Source: an uncultured Latescibacterota bacterium
GTDB lineage: Bacteria > Latescibacterota > UBA2968
NCBI GenBank assembly: GCA_951812755.1
Contig: OX638329.1
Coordinates: 5,939,107 to 6,003,106 of the forward strand
Reading direction: 5' to 3'
Length of the DNA: 64,000 nucleotides
The translations under genes and the position numbers were made by a program. Below the pieces are notes generated by a model. It did no database searches. It was not told the origin of the DNA and was given only the letters and a program-made list of their open reading frames with translations. Shown here piece by piece: positions 1 to 7,421 of this stretch (the stretch's first letter is position 1; each line of letters starts with the position of its first letter).

Positions 1-82
1 CAGAATAGGTGCCATAAGTAACAGGTAAATCATACGTATTTCCATTTCTATTATCAATAACTGTAAGTGAATCCTTGCTCAT
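1..82 (-). CDS. gltA: Citrate synthase, N-terminal fragment (runs off window)
   Basis: Reading the minus strand from 82 gives MSKDSLTVIDNRNGNTYDLP followed by VTYGTYS, which matches the conserved N-terminus of type I citrate synthases (SLTVIDNRTGKTYELP-like). The start at 82 is supported by a GAAAGGGG Shine-Dalgarno about 8 nt upstream; an in-frame ATG at 100 is less likely. Only 27 codons are inside the window, so the catalytic His/Asp residues cannot be checked. The enzyme condenses acetyl-CoA with oxaloacetate in the TCA cycle. The identification rests on recognition of this short N-terminal block. Confidence 0.7.
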   Translation of the reverse strand, partial: MSKDSLTVIDNRNGNTYDLPVTYGTYS

Positions 83-132
83 CACAAGCCCCTTTCTCAT
101 AATCCGCCCATTTTTGGAGGAGATTTGTTCTA

Positions 133-798
133 CTACTGTGCTATTACCTGATAAATTGTACGCGATCTGCATTGATCTGCAGGATCGGACTGCACAGAAA
201 CCGCATCAAAAACGCGCCGCAATGCCCGTTCATAAGATCCCCCACCCGCACAAATCGCAAGTGCCCCGCCCACCCGAAGTCGCATTTGCAACACGCGCAA
301 CATCGACAAACTGTAAGCCTGGCGATTCTCCACTCGCGCCACCTGATCTGGCCCAACATCAATGTGCATTGCAATACCGTGATAATTGCGCGGTGTACCC
401 TGCACATAAGAACAAAAATCGCCTACAACAAGCTCGACCCGTGCGTCATTCAGCAAATCGGCATTAGTCAAATAGGTGCGATTCCATTCTACAATTTGCG
501 GCTCAATCTCCACCACACAAACAGACTGCACAGCCCTGTGCTTCAGCACTTGCCTCAGCGTCACGCCCAATCCAAGCCCACCGATCAACACATCGGCATA
601 TCTCTGATCTGGAGAAATCCCAGCCAGCGCGAGATCGGCAAGTGCGATCTCCAAATCGGAACAGCTACTCGCTATCGCACGCCCATTTATAGAAAGCACA
701 TGACACCACTGCCCGTCAACCATTGCCTCATCAAGCCGAAAATTTCCATTTTGCGTCTCGACCGATGCCACATGACTCAGCGTGCTATCGCTCTGCAT
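133..798 (-). CDS. Spermidine synthase-like SAM-dependent methyltransferase fold protein
   Basis: 221 aa. A Rossmann glycine motif GGLGLGVTLR (about residues 73-82) is followed by an acidic strand VCVVEIEPQIVEWNR (about 93-107) and VELVVGDFCSYV (about 121-132). This order is typical of the spermine/spermidine synthase superfamily (aminopropyl- or methyl-transferases). It is shorter than true SpeE (about 280 aa), and the DVGPDQ segment replaces the usual catalytic D-x-x-D/P motif, so the substrate is unclear and a SpeE-like methyltransferase of unknown function is the safer call. It lies 33 nt upstream of the longest citrate synthase start on the same strand, and divergently from the HAD hydrolase gene. 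Confidence 0.7.
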   Translation of the reverse strand: MQSDSTLSHVASVETQNGNFRLDEAMVDGQWCHVLSINGRAIASSCSDLEIALADLALAGISPDQRYADVLIGGLGLGVTLRQVLKHRAVQSVCVVEIEPQIVEWNRTYLTNADLLNDARVELVVGDFCSYVQGTPRNYHGIAMHIDVGPDQVARVENRQAYSLSMLRVLQMRLRVGGALAICAGGGSYERALRRVFDAVSVQSDPADQCRSRTIYQVIAQ

Positions 799-962
799 TC
801 ATCGCGCCTTTTTTGTTAAAAATCCAGTTTGGGCCAGTGTTACAATATAACGGAGATTCCAAAATTTTCAAACACATTTGGTCAATAATCACCACTCATT
901 ACCCACTTGATTTTTCAAGCGCGAATCCCTTTATTGACGCACCGTCCAACAGGAATACATTT

Positions 963-1862
963 ATGAGTCAACACATCGGCAACATCGAAATCATTGCAAC
1001 ACATATTCCCCGGGGGCATTATCGCTCAGTGCTCTTTGATTTTGACGGCACATTGTCGCTCATTCGCCAGGGCTGGCGCGAAATCATGATCCCCATGATG
1101 GTCGAAGAACTCTCCGAACTCAACACCGGCGAAACCGAAGCGGAACATCGCGCTCTGGTCACTGAATTTATCGACCGCCTCACCGGCAAACAAACCATCT
1201 ATCAGATGATTCAGTTGTGTGAAGAAATCCAAAAACGCGGTGGCATACCAGATGATCCCCTAACCTACAAACAGCGCTTTCACGACCTGCTCAACGCCCA
1301 CATAGCCCATCGCATTCGCGGCCTCGAAACAGGTGAAATCGCCCCCGCCGATCTCATGCTACCCCATACCCGCGCCCTGCTCGACAACCTGTCCAACCGC
1401 GGCCTGATGCTTTATTTAGCCAGCGGCACCGATCTCGTCTTTGTCCGTCGCGAAGTCGAATTACTGGGCCTTACAGCCTACTTTGAAGACCGCGTCTTTG
1501 GTGCGCTGGATCAGCACGAAAATTTTTCCAAAGCCATGGTCATTCAAAACATGCTCAAAACCCATGCCATAGACGGTTCCGAACTGCTGGGATTTGGGGA
1601 TGGCTACGTCGAAATCGAAAACGTAAAAGCCGTGGGCGGCACCGCTATCGGTGTCGCATCAGACGAAGTCAAACGCGAAGGCATCAATGCCTGGAAGCGA
1701 AACCGCCTCATCGAAGTCGGTGCAGATATCATCATCCCGGAATACCGCGAGCAAGAAACTCTCATCGCATATTTGTGTGATTGCCCCCTCCCCCGGCCCC
1801 TCCCCGAGACGGGGAGGGGAGACAAGCCCCCTTTCCTGCCAGGAACGGAGGTTAGGGAATAG
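963..1862 (+). CDS. HAD-superfamily hydrolase (phosphoglycolate phosphatase-like)
   Basis: 299 aa from ATG 963; the frame is open further upstream but 963 is the first start giving a HAD-like protein. Motif I FDFDGTLS (about residues 27-34) carries the nucleophile Asp; motif II is LYLASGTD (about 157-164); motif IV GFGDGYVEIENVKAVGG (about 209-225) carries the Mg-binding acid. An all-helical C1 cap lies between motifs I and II. The last about 25 residues (DCPLPRPLPETGRGDKPP and on) are translated from a dispersed GC-rich palindromic repeat, so the original C-terminus was probably replaced by repeat insertion. It acts as a cytosolic phosphatase of unknown substrate. The next gene, a sugar-acid dehydratase, begins 36 nt downstream and may be co-transcribed. 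Confidence 0.8.
   Translation: MSQHIGNIEIIATHIPRGHYRSVLFDFDGTLSLIRQGWREIMIPMMVEELSELNTGETEAEHRALVTEFIDRLTGKQTIYQMIQLCEEIQKRGGIPDDPLTYKQRFHDLLNAHIAHRIRGLETGEIAPADLMLPHTRALLDNLSNRGLMLYLASGTDLVFVRREVELLGLTAYFEDRVFGALDQHENFSKAMVIQNMLKTHAIDGSELLGFGDGYVEIENVKAVGGTAIGVASDEVKREGINAWKRNRLIEVGADIIIPEYREQETLIAYLCDCPLPRPLPETGRGDKPPFLPGTEVRE
1784..1852. repeat. GC-rich dispersed palindromic repeat with hairpin
   Basis: Contains the inverted repeat CCCCTCCCCGAGACGGGGAGGGG's two arms at 1797-1804 and 1811-1819. This type of 'CCCTCCCC...GGGGAGGGG' element is a common dispersed intergenic repeat in bacteria and here overlaps the 3' end of the HAD gene reading frame. It may also act as an attenuating hairpin before the next gene, but there is no T-tract after it. 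Confidence 0.6.
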
Positions 1863-1898
1863 ACCCCAATAATTTTAAAGCAACTCAAAGGAGTTACC

Positions 1899-3023
1899 AT
1901 GAAAATCACCAAACTCGAAACCTTTCTCGTCAAACCGCGCTGGCTATTTCTCAAAATGCACACAGACGAGGGCCTCGTTGGCCTTGGCGAACCCATCCTG
2001 GAAGGACGCGCTCTCACCTGCGCTCAAGCCGTAGCCGAACTCGAACCCTATCTCATTGGCAAAGACCCCCGTCGCGTGGTACATCACTGGCAGGCCATGT
2101 ACCGCCATGCATTTTATCGCGGCGGACCCATTCTCACCAGCGCCCTATCCGGTGTCGAACAGGCACTTTGGGACCTCGCCGGAAAAGCCGCAAACATGCC
2201 CGTCTATGAAATGCTCGGCGGCCCCTTGCGCGACCGCATCAAAATGTACAAAGGCACGGGAGGAGGCGGCACACCAGAACAGGCTGCTGCCGCAGTAAAA
2301 GAACGCAAAAAACAGGGATTTATCGCCATAAAGACCGGCCCAGCCAAAATTCGTCCGGCGCGCATCGTCGAAAACCCGGCTTTTATCGATCACGCCGTCG
2401 AAACATTTGCCGCCATGCGCGAAGCGGGCGGACCGGACTTTGACATCGCCATCGACTTTCACGGCGCCATATCACCGCAAACCGCCGCCATACTCATCAG
2501 AGCACTCGAACCCTACCAGCCGATGTTTGTCGAAGAACCCATCCAGTGTCAAGACATAGAAGGCATGGCAGAACTCGCGCGCAAAACCCACTTACCCATC
2601 GCAACAGGCGAACGCATCTTCACCAAATGGGGCTTCCGCGACCTCCTCGAAAAACGCGCCTGTTCCATCATACAACCCGACCTGTCACACGCCGGCGGCA
2701 TCTTCGAGACCCGTCTGATCGCAGGCATGGCAGAATCCTATTACGCAGCCGTTGCCCCACACTGTCCGCTCGGTCCCATCTCCCTGGCCGCCTGTATCCA
2801 GCTCGACGCCAGCATACCCAACTTCCTCGCGCAGGAACACACCATGTTTGGCGAAGACTATCTCAAAGAACCGTTCCAATTCAAAGACGGCTACGTCGAA
2901 TTGCCCAAAGGTCCCGGCCTTGGCATTGAACTGGACGACGACAAAATGGAAGACAAAATTGGCCACGACTGGAATAATCAAAGATCCCTTCATCCCGACG
3001 ACGGATCAGTCGTTGATTGGTAA
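1899..3023 (+). CDS. Mandelate racemase/muconate lactonizing enzyme family; D-galactonate dehydratase-like
   Basis: 374 aa, full length for the family (about 380). The N-terminal capping domain (1-120) reads like D-galactonate dehydratase (GLVGLGEPILEGRA, GGPILTSALSGVEQALWDLAGKA). In the TIM barrel, KTGP (about 142-145) is in the position of the lost KxK lysine, and metal ligands are DFHG (about 188-191), EEPI (about 215-218) and GERIFTKW (about 239-246). A catalytic His follows in APHCPLGP (about 287-294). These residues match the DgoD/GalD subgroup that dehydrates sugar acids. RBS AAAGGAG lies 8 nt before ATG. Neighbouring SDR and sugar-isomerase genes fit a sugar-acid catabolic role. The exact substrate is not certain. 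Confidence 0.85.
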   Translation: MKITKLETFLVKPRWLFLKMHTDEGLVGLGEPILEGRALTCAQAVAELEPYLIGKDPRRVVHHWQAMYRHAFYRGGPILTSALSGVEQALWDLAGKAANMPVYEMLGGPLRDRIKMYKGTGGGGTPEQAAAAVKERKKQGFIAIKTGPAKIRPARIVENPAFIDHAVETFAAMREAGGPDFDIAIDFHGAISPQTAAILIRALEPYQPMFVEEPIQCQDIEGMAELARKTHLPIATGERIFTKWGFRDLLEKRACSIIQPDLSHAGGIFETRLIAGMAESYYAAVAPHCPLGPISLAACIQLDASIPNFLAQEHTMFGEDYLKEPFQFKDGYVELPKGPGLGIELDDDKMEDKIGHDWNNQRSLHPDDGSVVDW

Positions 3024-3261
3024 GTAAAAAAGCGCGAATAGACGGAGCGGTGTATGAAGGCGAGTAATTCGAGCATGACTGGCCGCCTCTCAGGCCAGTT
3101 CATAGACGAATAGACGAACCCCACCCTCCCACTGGATTGCGGCTTTAAGCATGCCGCAATGACGATAGTTGGAGACTGGTTGCTGGCTGTTGATTCGCTG
3201 ATGAACTGCTGACGCAGTTGTACACTATTCCGTTGATTCGCTGATTCCTTAAGGAGACCGC
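3024..3261. repeat. Intergenic stretch filled with dispersed repeats
   Basis: No gene is visible. It contains a CTGGCCGCCTCTCAGGCCAG hairpin (about 3081-3100; the same hairpin recurs near 59428), a GAATAGACGAA-type short repeat (about 3106-3118), a REP-like hairpin GATTGCGGCTTTAAGCATGCCGCAATGACG-like unit (about 3133-3163), and a copy of the 'GAACTGCTGACGCAGTTGTAC' repeat near 3201, followed by GATTCGCTGATTC copies up to 3246. The SDR Shine-Dalgarno follows directly. Confidence 0.6.
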
Positions 3262-3999
3262 ATGTCACAACTCACTGGAAAAGTCGCGCTCGTCACCGGC
3301 AGTGGGCGGGGTATTGGTCGCGCCATTGCCATCGCCTTTGCCACAGAAGGAGCCGATCTCATACTCGCCTCTCGCACCAGCGAACAACTCGATGCCGTTG
3401 CCGAAGAAATTCGCGCCCTCGGTCGCAATGTCCTATCCGTACCCACCGATGTCACCAACCGCCAGAGCGTAGATGCCCTATCAGAAAAAGTTCGCGGAGA
3501 ATTTGACCGCCTGGACATCCTCGTCAACAACGCGGGCGGCGGTATAGAGCGCAACAGCATCCTCGACAGCGATCCCGATGTCTGGATCGAAGACGTCACG
3601 GTAAACTGCATCAGCGCCTACCTCGTCTCGCACGCCCTGCTACCCCTCATGATCGAATCTGGCGGTGGCAGAGTCATCAACGTGGGATCGGGCATGGGCC
3701 ACCGTCCCACAGCGAGCAGTTCTGCGTATCACGTTGGCAAAGCCGGCATGTGGATGTTCACCCAATGCCTATCAGAAGAAGTCTGGGAAAACAACATCAC
3801 GGTCAACGAACTCATCCCCGGCCCGGTAGCTACACGTCTTACCGGCGGTCGCATGAGAGTGGGCGGTCCACCGCCCTTCGCGCCCAGCGAAGTCGTCAAA
3901 GCACCCGAAGATGTCGTCCCCCTCGCGCTCTTTTTAGCCACCCAACCCGACGGGGGACCGACCGCTCAAACCTTCAGCCTCACGCGACGACCTATTTAG
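3262..3999 (+). CDS. SDR-family NAD(P)-dependent oxidoreductase
   Basis: 245 aa, standard length for a classical short-chain dehydrogenase/reductase. Cofactor loop TGSGRGIGRA is at residues 12-21, NNAGGG at about 90-95, and the active-site YHVGK (Tyr/Lys) at about 155-159 with the partner Ser in GSGMGHRP just before. PGPVATRL is the conserved cap after strand 6. RBS AAGGAG lies 8 nt before ATG. The C-terminus ends TFSLTRRPI, lacking the usual DGG...V motif, so the tail may have been altered by the repeat that follows. It probably oxidises or reduces a sugar or polyol, given its catabolic neighbours. Confidence 0.85.
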   Translation: MSQLTGKVALVTGSGRGIGRAIAIAFATEGADLILASRTSEQLDAVAEEIRALGRNVLSVPTDVTNRQSVDALSEKVRGEFDRLDILVNNAGGGIERNSILDSDPDVWIEDVTVNCISAYLVSHALLPLMIESGGGRVINVGSGMGHRPTASSSAYHVGKAGMWMFTQCLSEEVWENNITVNELIPGPVATRLTGGRMRVGGPPPFAPSEVVKAPEDVVPLALFLATQPDGGPTAQTFSLTRRPI

Positions 4000-4370
4000 A
4001 AATTGTCTCATTCCCTGGTGCTACATGGCATAATCGTACTGCATGTGGATTGCCGTCACTCCTGCGAAAGCAGGAGTCCAGTCTAAGCGTTCGCCTGTGG
4101 ATTACTGACGTTGTGCGTGGGCTTACGCCATGCTTTGCGTGCGGCGTAGCGGCTTGAATCATGCTGCAATGAAAATCGCAAGTAAGATTGATATGGATAG
4201 CCTCTTTTGCCACGATGCACTGGTTCAATTCTGTTTCTAATTCTGCTTGCTTTTTGAGGGGTTGGATGCTACTTTTTTTCAAACCCTATTTGTATTTGGA
4301 TATTATGTATCTTTTAGAAAATTCTGAAGATAAATGACTTACAGGCGATAAACAGAATAAAGAGGGAAAT
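4000..4370. other. Non-coding spacer with degenerate repeats upstream of the ATPase-PIN-ligase operon
   Basis: No credible coding frame. About 4048-4180 holds degenerate REP-like hairpins (CTCCTGCGAAAGCAGGAG arms at about 4061-4078; GCCATGCTTTGCGTGCGGC). About 4275-4365 is AT-rich and probably carries the promoter of the following operon; the Shine-Dalgarno AAAGAGGGAAAT sits directly before ATG 4371. I do not see a convincing -35/-10 pair. Confidence 0.4.
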
Positions 4371-5948
4371 ATGCTAAAGAAATTGCGAATCCAAAACTTC
4401 AAGGTTTGGGAGGATACTGGCGAAATTGCCCTTGCCCCTATTACTCTTTTTTTTGGTGCCAACAGTTCTGGCAAGTCCAGTATTGGCCAGTTCCTGATGA
4501 TGCTGAAGCAGACTGTTGAATCACGGGGGCGAGACGTGTTTTATCTTGGTGATAGAAATTCGGCAGTTCAACTGGGATCGTACCAAGAAATGGTCTTTCA
4601 GCGCGATGTAGAAAGAGATATTGAATTTGAGTACCAATGGTCGTCCAATGATGAATCACCCATAATTAAGTTCACAAGCACGAGTTCTATGTCGGACCGT
4701 GATAAAACGTTTTCGGGCAATGATCTGGCTTTTCAAGCAAAAGTTGGTCGCAGTCCTGTAACTCACTTACCTCGGGTTGAACTGTTCAATTATGAATTGA
4801 TTGAGAATGGAGCGAGTCAGCTTTCATTTCGGATGGAGCGACGGCCTGGCTTAGATTCGTATGAGACCAAATCTGATGATCTCACCCTCAAGATGAGGCG
4901 GAGGTTCACGACGCAATCACCTTATGATGTACCTGATCATTTTTATCGCTTTCCTCGTACGCTAATTACGCGCTGTCAAGATGCAGAGATTCTCCGAGAA
5001 TTCAACTATAAGCATGAAGAACTTTTCAGTGCTCTCTTTTACCTCGGACCACTTCGCTCCAAAGCCGAGCGTTCGTATCTCCATACCGGAGGAGCACCAG
5101 AAAGTGTGGGATATGAAGGCGAAGATACTATCGCGGCAATTCTGGCAGCCAGAGCCAGAGATAAGATATATGAAAAGAACGAGAATAGATTTGAGCGTCG
5201 CATCGCCAGTAAGCTCAGGGATATAGGGCTAATTGAGGATTTTAAAGTTGAAGAACTTTCTGACCGGGTGTATGCAGTCCAGGTGTGTACTAACGGATCA
5301 ACAACCTGGGTGGAACTTCCAGATGTCGGGTTCGGTATCTCGCAGGTACTTCCAGTGCTCGTACAATGTGACTATGCAGAAGAGGGATCAATTGTCCTAA
5401 TAGATCAGCCAGAGATTCACCTTCATCCCTATGCACAATCGAAGTTGGCAGATGTGATGATTGATGTCATAAAAAAAAGAAATATCCAGTTGATCATTGA
5501 AACTCATTCCGAGCATTTTCTTCGGCGATTGCAAAGGCGAATTGCTGAGGACGAGTTGTCTGAAAAAAAAGTATCGGCCTACTTCGCCAATATCAATAAT
5601 GTGGTGCCATTGGATGAAGTAGAACCCAAAATCTCGGAAGAGAGACGAAACCTGCTTAAGGACAAAGGTATTTCATCTGCCAATGACCTCGTCCGCGTAT
5701 CCTCAAAGACACTGCTCGAAGTATCTGGCATTGGCGAAGCTAGAGCGGAAAACCTGCGAGAAATCGCGCAGAAAAACATTGAGGCAAGGAGGGCTAAGCT
5801 GGAGCCTCTGGATATAGATGAGTTTGGCAATATTCGAAACTGGCCGGAGAACTTTTTTGGCGATGAGATGGGCGACATTACCGCGCAAGCCAGAGCGGCA
5901 ATGGAAAAGCGGATGCAACAACATACTCCTAACTTGGAGAGAGCCTGA
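4371..5948 (+). CDS. AAA/ABC-type ATPase (DUF3696, OLD-like), putative defence ATPase
   Basis: 525 aa. N-terminal LRIQNFKVW and Walker A GANSSGKSS (residues 29-37) are typical of SMC/OLD-type ABC ATPases. After a long central insert come GFGISQVLPVLV (about 324-335, signature-like), Walker B VLIDQPEIHLHP (about 343-354) and the switch His in IIETHSEHFLRR (about 377-388). The C-terminus LDIDEFGNIRNWPENFFGDEM (about 488-508) matches the DUF3696 tail. An extra helix-hairpin-helix-like block (LLEVSGIGEARAENL, about 447-461) lies just before that tail, which is unusual and suggests nucleic-acid binding. The stop TGA overlaps the ATG of the PIN gene, so the two are translationally coupled. In defence loci such ATPases sense phage and trigger a partner nuclease; here the PIN protein is the candidate partner. 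Confidence 0.8.
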   Translation: MLKKLRIQNFKVWEDTGEIALAPITLFFGANSSGKSSIGQFLMMLKQTVESRGRDVFYLGDRNSAVQLGSYQEMVFQRDVERDIEFEYQWSSNDESPIIKFTSTSSMSDRDKTFSGNDLAFQAKVGRSPVTHLPRVELFNYELIENGASQLSFRMERRPGLDSYETKSDDLTLKMRRRFTTQSPYDVPDHFYRFPRTLITRCQDAEILREFNYKHEELFSALFYLGPLRSKAERSYLHTGGAPESVGYEGEDTIAAILAARARDKIYEKNENRFERRIASKLRDIGLIEDFKVEELSDRVYAVQVCTNGSTTWVELPDVGFGISQVLPVLVQCDYAEEGSIVLIDQPEIHLHPYAQSKLADVMIDVIKKRNIQLIIETHSEHFLRRLQRRIAEDELSEKKVSAYFANINNVVPLDEVEPKISEERRNLLKDKGISSANDLVRVSSKTLLEVSGIGEARAENLREIAQKNIEARRAKLEPLDIDEFGNIRNWPENFFGDEMGDITAQARAAMEKRMQQHTPNLERA

Positions 5949-6481
5949 TGAACTTACCGAACAAATGCCTGGTTGATACCAACGTTCCTAAGATGGCCAA
6001 TCGCGCTTTACAACCCGATAATATTCCACTAGAGGAGTATGACTGCGTACTGGCCTGTATAGATGCCGTTAAACATGTCATCAATAATGATTGCCTGGTT
6101 ATTGACGACGCAGATGAAATTCTCAAAGAGTATCGCCAAAATCTTAACATGGAGGGACGCCCCGGTTTGGGAGACCGATTCATGAAGTGGGTCCATGACC
6201 ATTGCTGGGGACCCAACTGTGATCGGATAAAGATTACCAAGAACAACAGTTCCTATGATGAATTTCCTGATACTAACGAGCATCCCGGTCTGGAGCATTT
6301 TGATCTTTCTGATCGTAAGTTTGTCGCCGTGGCGAATGCACACGCTAAAAAACCGCCTATTTTACAGGCGACGGATAGCAAATGGTGGGGATGGAAGGAC
6401 GCTTTAGCCGAAGCTGGGATTGAAGTTCATTTTCTTTGCGAGTGTTATATCAAATCAAAATATGAGGATAAGGGTCTGTGA
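5948..6481 (+). CDS. PIN-like domain nuclease
   Basis: 177 aa. The N-terminal strand CLVDTNVPKMAN (about residues 7-18) has the Asp of PIN active sites, followed by VIDDADEILKEYRQNL (about 52-67) with further acids, DLSDRKFVAVANAHAKKPPI (about 118-137) and ILQATDSKW (about 137-145). This strand-acid pattern fits PIN-fold Mg-dependent ribonucleases. It starts inside the stop of the ATPase gene (TGATG overlap) and its own stop overlaps the GTG of the RNA ligase gene (GTGA). The tight coupling suggests that it is the effector nuclease of an ATPase-controlled module. The RNA target is unknown. Confidence 0.65.
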   Translation: MNLPNKCLVDTNVPKMANRALQPDNIPLEEYDCVLACIDAVKHVINNDCLVIDDADEILKEYRQNLNMEGRPGLGDRFMKWVHDHCWGPNCDRIKITKNNSSYDEFPDTNEHPGLEHFDLSDRKFVAVANAHAKKPPILQATDSKWWGWKDALAEAGIEVHFLCECYIKSKYEDKGL

Positions 6482-7191
6482 AAGACAATTTCTTCAAATT
6501 CCCTACCACGTCACACCTGGCATTCCCCGGTGATGTAGATATCCGGGGCGATAAGGTCATGTCGGAACATGAACGCGATGCGTTCTTGGGACATAAACTT
6601 GTCGTGGAAGAAAAGGTTGACGGGGCGAATCTTGGTATCTCGTTTGACTCCAACGGCAATATCCGCGCTCAAAATCGGGGGGCGTACTTATCCCTTCCCG
6701 GTTTGGGACAATGGAAAAAATTATTAGAGTGGCTATCCCCGAAAGAGGACATTCTTTTTGACCATTTGACCGACCACTATATCCTGTTTGGTGAATGGTG
6801 CTATGCTCAGCATTCGGTCTTTTATGACCGATTACCAGATTGGTTTCTTGGTTTTGACATCTATGACAAACACGTTGGTCACTTCCTGCCAAGAGATAAA
6901 CGCGATGCATTTTTTCGGGAGATGGGAATAAGTAAAGTCCCATTCCTTGCACATGGCTACTTCACATTTTCATCTATAGAAGAACTACTATCGTTTTCAA
7001 AACTGGGCGATGAGTTGGCAGAGGGTCTTTATCTTAGACTTGATCAGGACAATTGGCTGATGCAAAGAGCCAAATTGGTGCGACCAGACTTTATCCAATC
7101 AATAGAACAGCACTGGTCGCGATCAGATATCAAAAAAAATCAAGTGATATGGGAGTCTTATACTACGCCTTCCAAAAGCGTTGTTATATGA
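6478..7191 (+). CDS. ATP-dependent RNA ligase (Rnl2/DRB0094-like)
   Basis: 237 aa with GTG start overlapping the PIN stop codon. Nucleotidyltransferase motif I is EEKVDGANLGI with Lys46 as the expected AMP-accepting residue; motif III is FGEWCYAQHSV (about 102-112), motif IIIa FLGFDIYD (about 122-129), motif IV EGLYLRLD (about 182-189) and motif V MQRAKLVRPDF (about 195-205). All motifs of a covalent nucleotidyltransferase are present, so the enzyme should be active. It lacks a large C-terminal domain, like minimal RNA ligases. Next to a PIN nuclease it could repair the RNA that the nuclease cuts or act as an antidote; this is inference from the operon. Confidence 0.8.
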   Translation: MKDNFFKFPTTSHLAFPGDVDIRGDKVMSEHERDAFLGHKLVVEEKVDGANLGISFDSNGNIRAQNRGAYLSLPGLGQWKKLLEWLSPKEDILFDHLTDHYILFGEWCYAQHSVFYDRLPDWFLGFDIYDKHVGHFLPRDKRDAFFREMGISKVPFLAHGYFTFSSIEELLSFSKLGDELAEGLYLRLDQDNWLMQRAKLVRPDFIQSIEQHWSRSDIKKNQVIWESYTTPSKSVVI

Positions 7192-7311
7192 ACACAAGAG
7201 CATTGTTGTTTGTCTGTTTGAGGCAACGCTGGATGCTGATCTGTATCAGGTCCAGGGAAAGCCTGGAGCGAGATATATAATGCTGGGAAGCTGAATAGCA
7301 TAAAAAAATGA

Positions 7312-7350
7312 AGAAGCACTCCGACAATATTTGTGGAGTGCTTTTTTTAG
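7312..7350 (+). terminator. Rho-independent terminator after the RNA ligase operon
   Basis: Arms AGCACTCC (from about 7314) and GGAGTGCT (to about 7344) enclose a 14-nt loop and are followed by a T-tract (TTTTTTT). It lies 120 bp after the RNA ligase stop and before the phosphodiesterase Shine-Dalgarno, so it shows that the next gene starts at 7422, not at the upstream in-frame ATG 7308, which lies inside the hairpin region. Confidence 0.75.
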
Positions 7351-7421
7351 TTTTTGCACTATCTTTAACAATTCACCTCGTAAACGAGAAAACCCAATTA
7401 ACCTCTAACAAAGGAATTCTC

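Noticed and set aside
6557..6952. 131-aa minus-strand frame in the RNA ligase gene
   Set aside because: It lies fully within the ligase, whose motifs I-V are all intact.
7308..7421. Upstream start for the phosphodiesterase
   Set aside because: This part overlaps a terminator hairpin and lacks a ribosome site; ATG 7422 has both a good Shine-Dalgarno and the correct domain start.
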